Assembly (NCBI RefSeq): GCF_037975245.1
Contig: NC_092577.1
Coordinates: forward strand, 18,044,398 to 18,108,397
Reading direction: 5' to 3'
Source: Apostichopus japonicus
Lineage: Eukaryota > Echinodermata > Holothuroidea > Aspidochirotida > Stichopodidae
DNA: 64,000 nt
In this document: positions 22,554 through 35,065 of the stretch, one piece after another
Position numbering within the stretch: the first letter of the stretch is position 1
How the letters are laid out: the number at the start of each line of letters is the position of its first letter
The notes under the pieces: generated by a model
Told to the model about the DNA's origin: nothing
Databases searched by the model: none
Seen by the model: the letters and a program-made list of their open reading frames with translations, nothing else
Made by a program: the position numbers and the translations under genes

Positions 22554-24207
22554 GTAAAAGCCACTTTTGTGTGTTCAAAGAGCATATTTTACACCAGCCC
22601 GTCCAGATTGAGGTAGCCAATGCTCTAGTTGAAGATTACCAAACTACACACAAATAACTTCAAAAGCAATTATATATTATATTCACAGAAAGTAAAAAAA
22701 AATAATGAGAATATGTGGCTTTGTTCTTTAGCGCCATGTTTAGGGGTTGGCACTGCGATGCCAATTCCTGAAATTGGATCACAATAAAGTAGTTTTTTTG
22801 GTCTGTGCGCTGTGATCTGTAAGTACAGTACTTGCACATGTACTGTATGTCCTGTCAAGTACGGGTTATCATTATTTCATGCCCAAACTCATAACCTTAT
22901 AATGAATATATAATTTGAACCGTGACTAATTTTTCTGCATTGGCATTTGGCTCCAAGAGATAGCTGTTCTGAAAGAGATATTGAAAACAGTAGTATACAT
23001 CAATGCTGCAAATTCACAAAATGGTTACTCATGATTTCTTTTGGTAGCTTCTACTGAATGATCCCAAGGTGGGATTTACAGTATGGAAATCACGGCTTTC
23101 ACTAACAGTAGTTCCTCCTAGCTTTTGGTTTCTGAATAGGAACTTACAGTATATGCAAATTTCTAGTGTTCTTGCATGGTTACATTTCTAGGGTACTGTA
23201 ATGGGTAGTGGCATGGATGAATTAAAACAGTACACTCAATGAAGCTACAAATTCTGATTCTCATGCACCTATTACAATATGATCTTTTATGAATTATGAA
23301 TGTAACACATTTTGTCATACTGTGTAAAAAACTATGATGTTCTGTGAAGTTCCTACTTAGATTAAACTGCAGGTTAGGACAATTGATTTTCATGCTTGTT
23401 TCGATCATAACCTTAATTGTTACCACCCTGTACTCTACTAGGCTGAGCTTTATGTAACACAATAACATGCAGGGAAGGGGTCGGGAGAGGGGCATTGAAG
23501 AGACCTATTCGCTACTGGTTGATCATTTCTGGTAAATGTGGATAAATAGTGACTAACTGTGTTAATTTAAACAGAAAAAGTTTAGTGTAACCTACTTCAA
23601 TGCATGCAAGTCTCGTAGAAGGCTGCCTGTAGATTAATTTCAATGATATCCAACCTATTAATGTAATATCATGTACAGGAAGAGGAATATATATGACACC
23701 CACACCTGGTACACCATTTTTCATGGAGTCTGCTTTGGGGCCTACAAATCTGGTGCCCTATATTCCGATAAAAAAGTATAATGAGCATGGCAGACAGAGA
23801 CATTACTCTAAGATCCAAGATAATAAAAAGACATGTTATTTAATGCAACAGTCTGTGAAAGGCAACCTCTCTTGCTCAAGACACCTCCCATCTGCACCCC
23901 CCCCCCCCCAACATCAAAAAACCATTTACAAGGAATGTTGCACATATGGAGCATCATAAACTTTCTACACCACCCTTGTAATACAATGAGATGTTTTGGC
24001 ATTCTTCAAAGTTGGGGTAGTACACAAATTTTCAAGATTCTTAATTAAAACTACCTTCTGGAGAGATTAAAAAGGACCCTGCTGCACAGTATTATGAAAA
24101 TCTTCAAGAAATGAAAATTGCTTTTATTTGACCAAACTTTTTTGGACCTTTACCGTAAGTGATGAGCATAACACTATCTTTTTGCTTTTTATGTTTAATG
24201 CTCACAG

Positions 24208-24310
24208 AATGGATACCGCTCAACTTTTAACTTCTGCAGAGAGCTCAATGCCTCACAACACAGTTGTAACAAGAAATATTTGAAGTCAATGAGGTTATTT
24301 GACAAACATG
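24208..24310 (+). CDS. KDZ gene exon 2
   Basis: Acceptor CTCACAG, phase 0 in, phase 1 out at a GTAAGA donor. Encodes NGYRSTFNFCRELNASQHSC and ends in LFDKH, matching the KDZ segment between the Cys/His cluster and the vFD-x-G turn. Confidence 0.75.
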
Positions 24311-25464
24311 GTAAGAATTACACCCCATAGTGGAATACATACACTGTTTAATACCATGCTGTGATATGCTTCTTTGTGCAATTCAACTGATAATGCCATG
24401 TTGCATTATTGTGATGTACGGATATGGGTTTGTGACTCTTTATTGTGTGGGATAACCACACGAGGGAGTAATTCATTATCATCATACTTTGCGGGTGGAT
24501 TTATTGCAATGTTTCTCCATATTAACCACGCCCTACTACATTTGGTGACATATGTTGAAGTGTACAGTAGTTGCAAAAATGTGACAACCAGAATTTCTCT
24601 AAAATGGGTATGATGATACTGCATGGGATTATATACACATGCTATACACATAAAATTGTTTCTATTAATAAGGGGTTAGCTTAGATATATTCAGGATAAA
24701 AAGGTTGAGCTTTTGTATAAATTTTTCCTCAGAAGCAAACAAACTAGGAAATTATTCTCTATTTGAAGATTGCAAAGAAACTATTGTGATCTCCTTTGTG
24801 TTTGTTGAGTCTCCTCTTCAGTGTGTATAGGCCTAGTTGTAATCTATATGTGCCTCTTTGCTCTTGTGTATTGGAATCAGAATTCACTGTCGATTGAAAT
24901 TGATGATGTTCTTATGCAGCCTTTAATAATAATGCCATAAGTCATTACAATTTCTCAAGAAAGGGAACCACGATAATTACTTGGTATGATTTTGCCTTCA
25001 TCGCTCTCCCCTGCATTAAGGAAACCTAATAGATATCAAACACAAGGGTTTGGTGATCTGTTGATTAAAGGCATTGAAGACACGCCTGAAACCGCTGCCA
25101 TCTGAAAAAGTAAACTTTCTGTTGCTTGCAAGTGAATTTTTTTTCGTGCCGCTACAAAATGCAGACAGTAATGAAACGTGATACCTTGTTATCTTTAATC
25201 TAGCCCTGAGATGTCCATCGCTGCTATGTACACTGTGTTGTGGGTATTGACTGTAGCTGCATGTAAAGACTGTGCACAAGTGTCTAATTACAGTACCTAC
25301 GGTAGCAAACTGTGTGTGTATTTTCTGGGATTGATGGTGGTGCCTAAAACGCTTCTGTTACACTTCATTCGAAACTAGGTCAGATGACCGGCATGAGATG
25401 TTTCTTTGTGCACGAGTCTTCAATGCCTTTAAGCATGCCTCCCTTTTCCCTTTAACCATTGCAG

Positions 25465-25886
25465 GAATGGCTTTTTCTGTTCAAGTGACTTTTTGCCATT
25501 GCACAAATGATACAGAGAGTCTTGTGAGATGTGGTTATTGGCCATCTAGTCCGAGGAATCCAACTTGTGCAATAAGTGCTTTTTACGTGACCCGTCATAC
25601 GGGATACAAAACGTTACGGCCAAACGGCACTACCAAACCATCCCATTCTTACAAACGAACCTCAGGTCAAGCGAGCCAAAAAAAGTACATACGCTCACCG
25701 ACCTGCAGAGACAAAACGCCCAACCCCCCACTGAAATATTAAAAAACTACAAAAGGACGACCAGCACGCAGCGAAACAAAACAAAACACTTGTGCAATAA
25801 GTATCTGCTTGCTAAAATGGATTGCAACATTTCTACTGTCTATATGCCAATCATTGAAGTGGCTACATGGAATAGCAGATAACGAT
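25465..25886 (+). pseudogene. KDZ gene exon 3, interrupted by LINE-A tail
   Basis: Acceptor ATTGCAG, phase 1 in; donor GTGAGT, phase 0 out. The left part (25465-25577) encodes FSVQVTFCHC and GYWPSSPRNPTCAIS; the right part (25803-25886) encodes ICLLKWIATFLLS and LHGIADND. Between them lie the LINE-A tail (25578-25787) and the second target copy (25788-25802), together 225 bases. The length keeps frame, but the insert contains TAA at 25740-25742. Before insertion the exon would have been 197 bases and open. Confidence 0.8.
25578..25787 (-). mobile_element. LINE-A 3' tail inside KDZ exon 3, with 15-bp target-site duplication
   Basis: ACTTGTGCAATAAGT flanks the insert at 25563-25577 and 25788-25802 without a mismatch. 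The insert begins GCTTTTTACGTGACCC and carries the hairpin CCCGTCATACGGG. It ends truncated in the ORF2 C-terminal region. It closely resembles the tails at 21122 and 29209, and the perfect duplication argues for a recent insertion. Confidence 0.95.
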
Positions 25887-26359
25887 GTGAGTGTCAAGTT
25901 AACTTTGCAGCTTGTTGTGTCCCCCTAGATGTGGGTCTTGAAAAAAATTTGTTGGTAAGAATTTTAGGTAATAGAATCAGAATTTAACATGTCGTAATAC
26001 TGACTGCACATTGATGTTCACAGGAAACAATACGATATTGTTTTATCAGTGAGTAACCATTTGAAGTTGAGCACACATAGGGCACTCCACCGCATCTCAC
26101 AAATGTCTTATTTAATACTTAAGATGGCTCGCTTTTTAAATAAAAAGTTGTTTTTTACACAGTTTAAACAGCCAAAAGGAAATACATATCTTAGCTTTGA
26201 TTTTCATGGATATTCTGGTATGTAACATGCAGGCATTGATGTAGGAGTTTTTTGACCAACAGGTGTGTGCTGCTTGTTTTACAGTCATTAAGTTAGCACA
26301 TCTCCTATATCTTCATTTACAAGCAAAAATTGTATCCGACTAACATTTTGAATTTTCAG

Positions 26360-26491
26360 GTATCCTACCTGTATCGCACCTTAACAGATGAGACCTTTGA
26401 AGAATTCCGTCACTTTTACTTTTTGATCAGCCACCTACAAGGAGAGGGTCTTGATATAGATGATGGAACATCTTGTCCCGCTTGTCCAAAG
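26360..26491 (+). CDS. KDZ gene exon 4
   Basis: 44 codons, phase 0 both sides, acceptor TTTTCAG, donor GTAACG. Encodes YRTLTDETFEEFRHFYFL and ends TSCPACPK, the Cys-Pro-x-Cys turn that precedes the first catalytic strand in KDZ proteins. Confidence 0.8.
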
Positions 26492-27983
26492 GTAACGTGA
26501 AACCTAAATTTAATCATATAAATTACTTAACACTTGCATTCAATTTATACAAAGGTTTGCAACTGGTAAGTTATAATAGCATTACAGGAATCCTTCAATC
26601 ATTGGCAGCACAGGGGATGATGATGCCGTTCCTGATCTAAGAATAGGAATACAAAGAAATGTTTGCAAATATTTAAGTACTTTAATATTAAACATTTTGC
26701 ATCATTTTGTATCTTGAGGATTCACTTGCCCACCCCCCCCCCCTGTTATCTATAAATTATTGGATTCTCAGCTGTCAATTTTGGCCAAAAATGTAGCTAT
26801 AAATTTGCTACAGCTCAAAAAAATAAAATTGTTAGGGTATTCTGCTTTTCTATAAAGTTTGCAGTTATGATTATTGCATAGAATGCTCCTGTAGTGCAAA
26901 TTTCAATTTCTCTACAGTGGAATTTTTAGTTGGAATATTTATTGCATGCTCTAAATATTTGTGACAGCTCATTCAAAGATATTTCATGCTAACACCAGGA
27001 GAACCAATGCTGAAGTCCATCACTAATTGTCCATCACACATTGGAGAATACTTCTTAACATATCACAGGGTGTCTTAAAGCAGCATTTTGCGTCCTTTTC
27101 TATTAACTTTCTCAACCTCATTGACTCCACGATGCAATAACGACATACATAACTAGCTGATCTATTCAAATCTGACTTCAAAAATGGTGGCAAATTTACA
27201 ACTTTCAACTTTGATTACTCAAAGATTTTTTCCGTTGGGCAATTGTACCAGGGAGTTCCATAACAACTCCCTGGTTGTACCAATGCAACGTTTGAATCTA
27301 GTTTTAGCAACGGCTCATAACTAAACCTGCATCTCTGATTGGTTGAATTCAAACTAGCAGGTTTTTGGGGGAACTGCATGCGATTAATTTTAAATGTGGA
27401 TTTTGTCGTTATACACTTTTCTCATTATCTGCAAATGTCCTTAATTACTCGCCAATTAATGCTGCTTGCAGGGAAAAACTTGGCTAATATCTTAGTTTGC
27501 TGTTTTGTGAGTGATATATGTAAAAACCTCTATGGACATGTCAAAAAAGTGGAAAATTGCAACAAATGCAAAGTCTTGCTTTAATTTTTGCCTTAATTGT
27601 TAATATTAAAAAAGTAACAAGAAATAATATATTATGATGAAAGCATATGAAGTTACAGTGTTGGAATAAACATACATGAACCATTTCATTTTAAATGAAG
27701 CATGAAAAGTAGATTTGTTGCACAAGTGGAATCCTGAAAATATTATAAGCAGATAGTAATATTTATATCAAGTCCCTTGAGAGGACAGAATAGCGTGGAT
27801 TAACGCCAATACATAATCCCTCTTCAATCTTGTTTGTCTCGCCATCTTTATCAAGAGGTTTGTGTCTGTAAACATGTGGTTTTATGTTGATCCCACCACT
27901 ATTTACATGCAGAATGACATGTGTCAATTTCATTTACAGTTTATGGTAATCTTTCTTTTTACTGTTTTCTACTCCCCTAATAG

Positions 27984-28139
27984 GAAGAGGGGAACATTTT
28001 TGTCAGTTTTGATGCCAATTTTGGTCTTGTCAGAAAGAGCAACTCAGGCACAAGTTCACAGCCATCGAAGCATGCTACAAGGTACTTCCTTGATGATAAA
28101 GAAGTTAATTCTTTTGTAGACAGCTACCAATCTGAGGAA
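27984..28139 (+). CDS. KDZ gene exon 5 (first catalytic Asp)
   Basis: 52 codons, phase 0 both sides. Acceptor CCTAATAG; a GTGAAC donor is chosen at 28140 because it keeps frame with exon 6. Encodes IFVSFDANFGLVRKSNSGTS, with the candidate first catalytic Asp, and RYFLDDKEVNSFVDSYQSEE. Reading on past 28139 soon hits a stop, consistent with a donor here. Confidence 0.8.
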
Positions 28140-28762
28140 GTGAACACACTTGGAAAACAAAGACTTTGAAAGTTCAATTATTTTCTTTTTGCCTAGTTCA
28201 AAGTTCAGATAAATATGATCAGTTAATGATGTAGTATCCAATGATAAGCTCACATTCTTAAACAATAATGTTTGTCTTCCTGACCTAACTCAGGTCTGGG
28301 TTTTTTTGTGTCCAAAATGAGAAGTTTGAGCTTTTCTCTTGTTGAAACACATTATTTGTATTCATTGAAGAAAAAATATACATAAAATTCTCTTATCTGA
28401 AATCTACCATATATCTGCAACTCTGATCAGCTCAAATGGTACAGCTTTTTGCAGGCAACCAATCATTTCGGACAAAAGGAGGGGGGGGGGGTGTTTATCT
28501 AACTAAACAGAGTTATTGCCCTCAAATGGCTATAATTGTTATCTTTGCATTCCTACACTTGCAATCTATGTAACAAGTATGTCTCTCAGTTTTGCACAGT
28601 TGGTGCACTCGAGTCTATCCTCTTTTGTGTTCTCTTGTTTTCAGTTGTTTCAAAAATATTGAACTTCTTGAGACATTATTCAAGTACATTCATTTTAGCC
28701 ACATTTGAAATGTGCAATCTCCTTTGATGTACATAGTGTTGTATTTTGTGTCATATCTCTAG

Positions 28763-28899
28763 GATTGTAGCAACTTCCAGGCAGCCAATACAATTCGCTC
28801 AAAGAACAAATCCGCAAACTTGTCATCAAAGGGTGTATTCGGCTGTGCATGTAGACATGGTATTCCTCGCCTTTTCTTAAGCATGCGCCATGGTGAACG
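28763..28899 (+). CDS. KDZ gene exon 6
   Basis: Acceptor TCTCTAG, phase 0 in, GTGAGT donor, phase 2 out. Encodes CSNFQAANTIRSKNKSANL, KGVFGCACRHGIPRLF and SMRHGER. The GvFG-x-x-CRHG and GER blocks are among the strongest KDZ signatures here. Confidence 0.85.
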
Positions 28900-29439
28900 G
28901 TGAGTATATCAAGTTGTGCTATGATTGTAACTCAAGTTCTCTCAAAAGTATATAATTTACTCTGAGTGAGAAATTTAATTCAGATGTAAAAAAATAAACA
29001 AATCAAATTTATTAAATTGTTATTTCTCACATAATCTTATTCCATAAGTTATTGTATCTTAAACAAAGGAATATAATTACTGAAATATCTTTTCATGGGC
29101 TCTGTGCCACAAACACTTCCTTGACGATAGGTCTGATGAAATGGATTAGTAGGCATAGTACAAATGCATAATGTTTGTGTTGCTTTGATTTATGATGATA
29201 TAAGTAAAGTGCTTTTTACGTGACCCGTCATACGGGATACAAAACGTCACGGCCAAACGGCACTACCAAACCATCCCATTCTTACAAACGAACCTCAGGT
29301 CAAGCGAGCCAAAAAAAAAAAAAAAGTACATACGCTCACCGACCTGCAGAGACAAAACGCCCAACCCCCCACTGAAATATTAAAAAACTACAAAAGGACG
29401 ACCAGCACGCAGCGAAACAAAACACCCTTCCCCAGCACA

Positions 29440-32400
29440 CTACCGTCCAAAAAAGGCAGCCCTAGATAAACGGCGAAAATCGCCTTCAACCTCAAGGCGA
29501 ATGTCAGACTTCACCGCCTCCAGGACTGCCTGCCAACTGGCAAATTTCCCCCTAAAAACAACATCACATCTATTCCTCCAAATAAGTTTTTTTACAACAG
29601 AACAAACATAAATAATACGCTGCAACACAGCAACGGAACAAACTGGAGGATCTAATCCATACAAGACAAAACCCTGTCCTACCGACCAGGAACGGTCTCC
29701 CGTTAAACGGTCGGTCCAGGACTGAAACCACTCCCACAAGTTCAAAACAAAGGGGCAATGCCAAAAAACATGGGCAGTACTCTCTAAGCTGTCACAGCCG
29801 GTCCTCGGGCACAGTCCATCACCCAATCGCCAGTGATACCTTTTCAGATTGGTCACCAAGGCACCGTGTGCAATTCTCCATGCAAGGTCACGGAGCCTGC
29901 AACCATTCAGCCTTGAATGCACCGAACGCCATACTTCGACAGGATGACGTCCCTGTACAAAAATTGCACCCAAGGCCCTATCCCGCAACGAACTGTGAAC
30001 GAGGGCCGGCCGTGACAGGTCAACAGGGGGCAACTCAATCAGAGCGGAGCAAATGACACGCACCACCCTGTTTGGAGTACTACTATGCGGTTCTCTGTTG
30101 CTAAACAGCGCCGGGACCCATCGACGCAGGTGCAAACCTCCCCAAAAACGCACAAAATATGAACAAGGCAACCCTGGGTCAGTTACCGCTACAAACAACT
30201 GCTTAAATAACAAACAAGTTAACTTACTTCCCAGATGAACCACCCCTAACCCACCCTTCTCCAGTTTTTGGTACATTACCGCCCTTTTGACAAGCTCTGT
30301 ACCACCCGACCAAATAAATGAAAATATCGCTCTCTCCAACCGCACTAGGACGCGACGCGGAATTGGATACACCGCGCCCGGGTACCACAAGATGGGCGAA
30401 ACAAAACGATTAACTACGGTGACTTTCCCTAGGATCGAAAGCCAGCGGGTGCCAAAGGTTTCGAGCCTGCTCTCAAATACCTCAGCCCTCTCGCTCCAGG
30501 TGACATCACCAGGTGCATCGTAGCCGAACCATATACCATTAATTTTGATATTCTGATCCGACCACGACGCACCGAATGGTAAGTCTCTGTATCTCCAGCT
30601 ACCAAGACGAAGGCCCTTTGTCTTTTCTGGATTCAACTTCGCCCCGGTAGCTCTCTGAAAAATAGATAAATCCTGCGAGAGTGCGCGAAAGGAGCCCAGA
30701 CTCGAAACAACACATGTCACGTCATCTGCATATTGAGCGCATTTCACTTTGGCACCCCCTGGCACAACGAATGGAACAAGTCTGGAGTCCCTTTCCAAAA
30801 GACGAGAGAGGGACTCGCTAAACAAAACATAAAGTAATGGAGACAAAGGGCACCCCTGGCGCACCCCCCCTCTCTACGTTAAAAACCTCCGAACAAAACC
30901 CATTTACGATAACAGAACTGAAACTTTCCTGATACAAAACAGAAATCCATTTACGAAAATTTGGGTGCAACTGAAACGTCTCCAATACATTCATTAAAAA
31001 ACCGCGATCCACCATGTCAAAGGCCTTCTGCTGGTCCAGAGACACCAATGCACATGGCAGATCACGCTCAATAACAAAGTCGGTCAAGTCGCGCATCAAC
31101 CACAAGTTCTGCTGGATGCAATGACCCTTCACTGCACAAGTCTGGAGATCACCCACAAGATGCGGCATAGCCAGTGCAAGGCGGTTGCACAAAGCCTTAG
31201 CCAGCAACTTGTAGTCCACATTTAACAAGGTGATCGGACGCTTGTTACGGGGATCCAAGGGGTCCCCAGACTTGGGCAGCAAAGTAATCATGCCCAGACG
31301 TTGACTTTGGTTAAACAGTCCGTTTTGGAAGGCGTCCTCGAAGACGGCTCTGATGTCGGGTCCTATTATTGCCCAGAAGGTTCGGTAGAACTCCCTCGGA
31401 AGCCCGTCCGAACCCGGGGACTTGCCATTCTTCATCTTCGAAAGCGCCTTCCAAAGCTCAACAGTGGTTATTTCGCCCCCCAAAATATCATTGACATCGT
31501 GGGGAACGGTTTTTGAGATTCCCCTCAATAAATCAGCCTGTGCCGACAAGTCGACATTGCCACGCGTAAACAAACTCGAATAGTACTCTTTATATACGCG
31601 GACAATGCCGTGAGGGTCACTAACCACGGTCCCATCAGTAGCGCGTACAGACGGGACGCGTCTGTCACCTGCCGATGAACTAACGGACTGGTAAAACCTC
31701 AGTGAAGGGCGCTCCTCGGCTTCCACCGCTTCGACACGGGCCCTGACGCGGGCACCGTGGTACTTTTCATCGAGATAAGTCTGCAAAGCGATGACTGCCG
31801 AAGGGTCGCCAAACTTCACCTCCGCGCACAGCTTGGAGAATTTTTCTCTTCGACGCCGTGCGCGGGTCACGCAATACTGAATTGCGTAGCGTTTGATGCG
31901 CAACTTGACCTCATCCCACCATTGGGATGTAGAAGCAAAGGCCGGCTTCAATGTTTGCCATCCTTTGTACCTGGTCTCGAAACCCTGGCGGAACTCTGCC
32001 TCGCCAAGAATCCGACAGTTAAGCTTCCATAGGCCCCGCCCGATGGGGAAAATGGAAGGCAAAACAAAACGTGCTACTACAGTGTCATGGTCAGAGAGCG
32101 GACAGCTGAGCGTCTCGCAACCCGAAAATGTAAAACTTACGGGCGCATACACTCGATCTATCCTGGAGGCATCTTCTCCGTTAGGCCTCACCCACGTATA
32201 CACCGTACTACACGGGTGCATATGCCTCCAGACATCGGCTAAAAGGTGTGCCGAAGTGAATCTGTCCAATTCTGTGATCCCAGCGTCGGGACTTGCAGAC
32301 ACAGAAGTTCCGAGTCTGTCAAGACCCGAGTCTGGGACACAGTTAAAGTCTCCGACCATGACACACGGCGCACTACCAGGAACAAAGGAAGGCAGCGTGT

Positions 32401-32773
32401 TAAAAAAATCTCGTCTAGCAGAAGGCCGATTGGGAGCATACACATTGCAAATGGCGATGTTACCCTGTGGATACTTGAATAGAATGCAAACCAATCGGCC
32501 CTCGTGATCCGTCTCCACCCTAGTGGCACAACCCGCCTGACGAGCTGACAGAAGGATGACAGTGCCACAGGATGAAGACGAACCAAACGAAGCATGCAGC
32601 TCACCACCCCACTCATAAGCCCATAGAGGGACATCTTCTTCCAAAATATGTGTTTCTTGCAGGCAAACGCAGTCGACCTCCATTGATTTACAATATTGGA
32701 AAATGCGACTGCGCTTGCGATGATCCCTCATGCCATTCACGTTCAAAGTGGCAACTGAAAGTGTATGGGCCAT
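29440..32773 (-). pseudogene. LINE-A ORF2 (APE endonuclease-reverse transcriptase), one frameshift
   Basis: About 1110 codons from the ATG at 32773 (MAHTLSVATLNVNGMRDHRK). Endonuclease motifs are LNVNG, LQETHILE, VGDFNCVPDSG and LSDHDTV (first ~230 residues). The reverse transcriptase has LLPKSGDPLDPRNKRPITLL, LVSLDQQKAFDMVDRGFL, RQGCPLSPLLYVLFSE and YADDVTC, then a C-terminal CPRTGCDSLESTAHVFWHC cluster. The protein nicks target DNA and copies the RNA in place. A run of seven C (six in copy 1 and in the copy at 61090) near 30866 shifts the frame just before RQGCPLSP. That is the only break I see; a sequencing or assembly error is possible. Confidence 0.9.
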
Positions 32774-32793
32774 GAGAGGGCAGTGGTGCAAAA

Positions 32794-33885
32794 CTACGAA
32801 GACGACGATTCCGTAAGCTTCAAGCGCGCCCTTGACGACATATCGTCGTCCGAGTCGTCACTTGAAGCCGACCTTTTAAGAGAGGGTTCCCCCATTTCGT
32901 CGTACCAGCTCGTCCCAGTGGCACGTTTCGGCTCGCTGATCACCGATTCACCGGAGTCGCTGTCAGACAGAACCTCCGGAGAATCGATGACCACTGATTC
33001 TCCGTCAGACAAAGCCTCCGGATCTGGCGATACCGGCGGCGGACTGGGGACGGAACTGGACGAGTTGATGGGGGAAGCTGGTGGAGACTTTCTCGGTGCG
33101 GGCACGGGGTTGGGGTCTGCAACGACGGGGGAGGGTGAACCAGGTGCAGGGGAGGGTGAAATCCCACCAGATTCCCCCTCCTCTCGTGAAGTAGTAGGTG
33201 CGTCGGAACTTGACTTACCCCCACTCTTAGTCCTAGAGACATAAGAGGAGGGACAAGCTCGAAAGACATGTCCCTCCTTCCCACATAGTGAGCACACAAC
33301 CTCGTTTGGGCAAGCGGTGCTATCATGCCCAAGACGAAGGCAGCGCCCACATTTCTTGTTTGGGCAGCCCTTGGCTTCGTGCCCGGTCTCCCCACACCTG
33401 AAGCAGGTACGGGGCTGACCGGGATACCGCACGTGGGCTTTATGCCCTGCTATAAACAGGAAGGAGGGAATGTCCTGTTTCAGGTCGATCCGAACCTGTC
33501 GGTGCCCGTTCAACACCCCAGGGGCTTGTGCATAGGAGCACATTTTGGCAGCCTTGACAGCCCCGAACCGACCCAAAACCGTTACGACAAGTTCCTGCCG
33601 CACCTCTAGTCCTACGTGGATGACAGTTACCCATACGGATCGCTCGTATGGAGTAACTGTCATCCCCTCGACGTTACTCAGCAACGTGACACCTTTCTGA
33701 CGGGCCACGTCACTGGTAAAACGTAAATCGTACGTATTACGACCCTGGAGAGCTTGCAAAGCATCAACCTCTCCAGGCACAACAACACCCTTGCTCTTCA
33801 AAATACTAAAAACTTGCACCGGTGGAACAGCTTGTTCACCGGTGAACGACAACTTAACTATCCGAGAATCACGGCGCGATGCCAT
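32794..33885 (-). CDS. LINE-A ORF1 protein, intact, three CCHC knuckles
   Basis: 363 residues from the ATG at 33885 (MASRRDSRIVKLSFTGEQAV), chosen over an earlier in-frame start because MASRRD is conserved in copy 1 and, as MAARRD, in LINE-B. An N-terminal domain of about 150 residues resembles the fold seen in ZCCHC3-like ORF1 proteins. Three perfect knuckles follow: CFRCGETGHEAKGC, CGRCLRLGHDSTAC and CSLCGKEGHVFRAC. The tail is rich in Ser, Pro and Asp. In relatives this protein coats element RNA in the cytoplasm to form the RNP. The stop is 20 bases before the ORF2 ATG, in a different frame. Confidence 0.85.
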   Translation of the reverse strand: MASRRDSRIVKLSFTGEQAVPPVQVFSILKSKGVVVPGEVDALQALQGRNTYDLRFTSDVARQKGVTLLSNVEGMTVTPYERSVWVTVIHVGLEVRQELVVTVLGRFGAVKAAKMCSYAQAPGVLNGHRQVRIDLKQDIPSFLFIAGHKAHVRYPGQPRTCFRCGETGHEAKGCPNKKCGRCLRLGHDSTACPNEVVCSLCGKEGHVFRACPSSYVSRTKSGGKSSSDAPTTSREEGESGGISPSPAPGSPSPVVADPNPVPAPRKSPPASPINSSSSVPSPPPVSPDPEALSDGESVVIDSPEVLSDSDSGESVISEPKRATGTSWYDEMGEPSLKRSASSDDSDDDMSSRARLKLTESSSS

Positions 33886-34097
33886 GATACCGAAGGTGGC
33901 TAGGCCACAGGGGAGTAACACAAAACAAACAAAAGACAGGATAGTGAAACAACAAACGATATACGAACTGAGGAAAACACACGAACACAAGCTATCACAC
34001 CCGCCTGGCGGGAAGTATAGCACAGCACAGTACAATAACAGCTGTAACAGATGAAGAGCGAGAGCGAAAACACGTCCGCACTCCACGAAAGCCAACT

Positions 34098-35065
34098 GCC
34101 CTATTCATACGTTCAAGTGATGTAAACCAAAACTTCAAACCTATTTGGCACATTTGCATGTCAAACTCGACTTGCAAGAACTCTTTGACTATCAGGGATG
34201 AAATTTAGTTTGCATACTTCAGAAACTAGTGCATTGTTTGTAGTAACTCTTGAAGGTTATTCATCACATGAACACAATGAGATATGCTGGTGGTTGTCGT
34301 GAGCATTCCTGAATGAAGTCCTGAACTGCTGTTCTTTGCCCTTTTTTATTTGAAGACTATGCTTTTCTTCAGACCCAACTACTATATCCTTTTAGAGATG
34401 TAAACATCTTTTCTTAGTGATGATAAGATGTATCAGAGGTGCAAAGCACACTGAGTATCCACAATCGAATTAATGCATTCATTGATCTTGTCATCCTAGA
34501 AGCCTGCACATGTATCGAAAAGTGTATGCCCTCCATACGCTGCGTGTTAAATTGTATGTCATTGGTTTCTGTACTCTTTACACACCATATATGTTGATGT
34601 GGTGTAACTTGGCCATTGTGGTAACATGGATATCAAACTGCTGTATATTTAGTATGTCTGAGAAATTGGTGTAGCATAGATTGCTTCTGATCATGCTCTT
34701 CTATTTACTCATCCCAAGCATGAAAATGGAATGGATAATTGTAGTGAACAATTTAAAGCATTTTCTGATGGAAGATTTTGATACATTGTCCTCATAGTTC
34801 TTATTTCTCTTTCTAACCAAGTGAAACTTGTCCCCATTTGAAAGATTTCTGCTTGTACAAATCTAGTTTAAAATATTCACCAGTTTCTCACTCAAAGCAC
34901 CATTTTTTGAGCGCATCTATTAGGTGAATGATGTTATGTGTGCGAATTGGTAAAACAATCGACTTGCAGTTAGCACTTCTATTTCCGCAACATAAGCACT
35001 TTCACAAGTACATGCACAGGTGATTCCCTATTATATATTACTGAACGTACACATTGTGAACGTAG
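34098..35065. other. KDZ intron, no recognisable feature
   Basis: AT-rich intronic DNA between the LINE-A copy and the candidate micro-exon. No open frame or repeat that I recognise. Confidence 0.4.

Larger units (their letters stand above)
29209..34097 (-). mobile_element. LINE-A copy 2: near-intact full-length Tx1-like LINE in a KDZ intron
   Basis: About 4.9 kb, from the 5' end near 34097 (AGTTGGCTTTCGTGGAGTGC on the minus strand) to the terminal AAAAAGCAC at 29209. It contains an intact ORF1, a 20-base gap, and an ORF2 that is open except for one extra C in a C run near 30866. The tail hairpin is of the CCCGTCATACGGG type. It lies in the KDZ intron between exon 6 and exon 7, antisense to the gene. 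I could not find a target-site duplication. Confidence 0.95.

Noticed and set aside
31893-32507. Long open frame of about 200 codons on the plus strand across LINE-A copy 2
   Set aside because: It is antisense to the endonuclease part of ORF2, and similar shadow frames occur opposite every LINE-A copy. No motif of its own.
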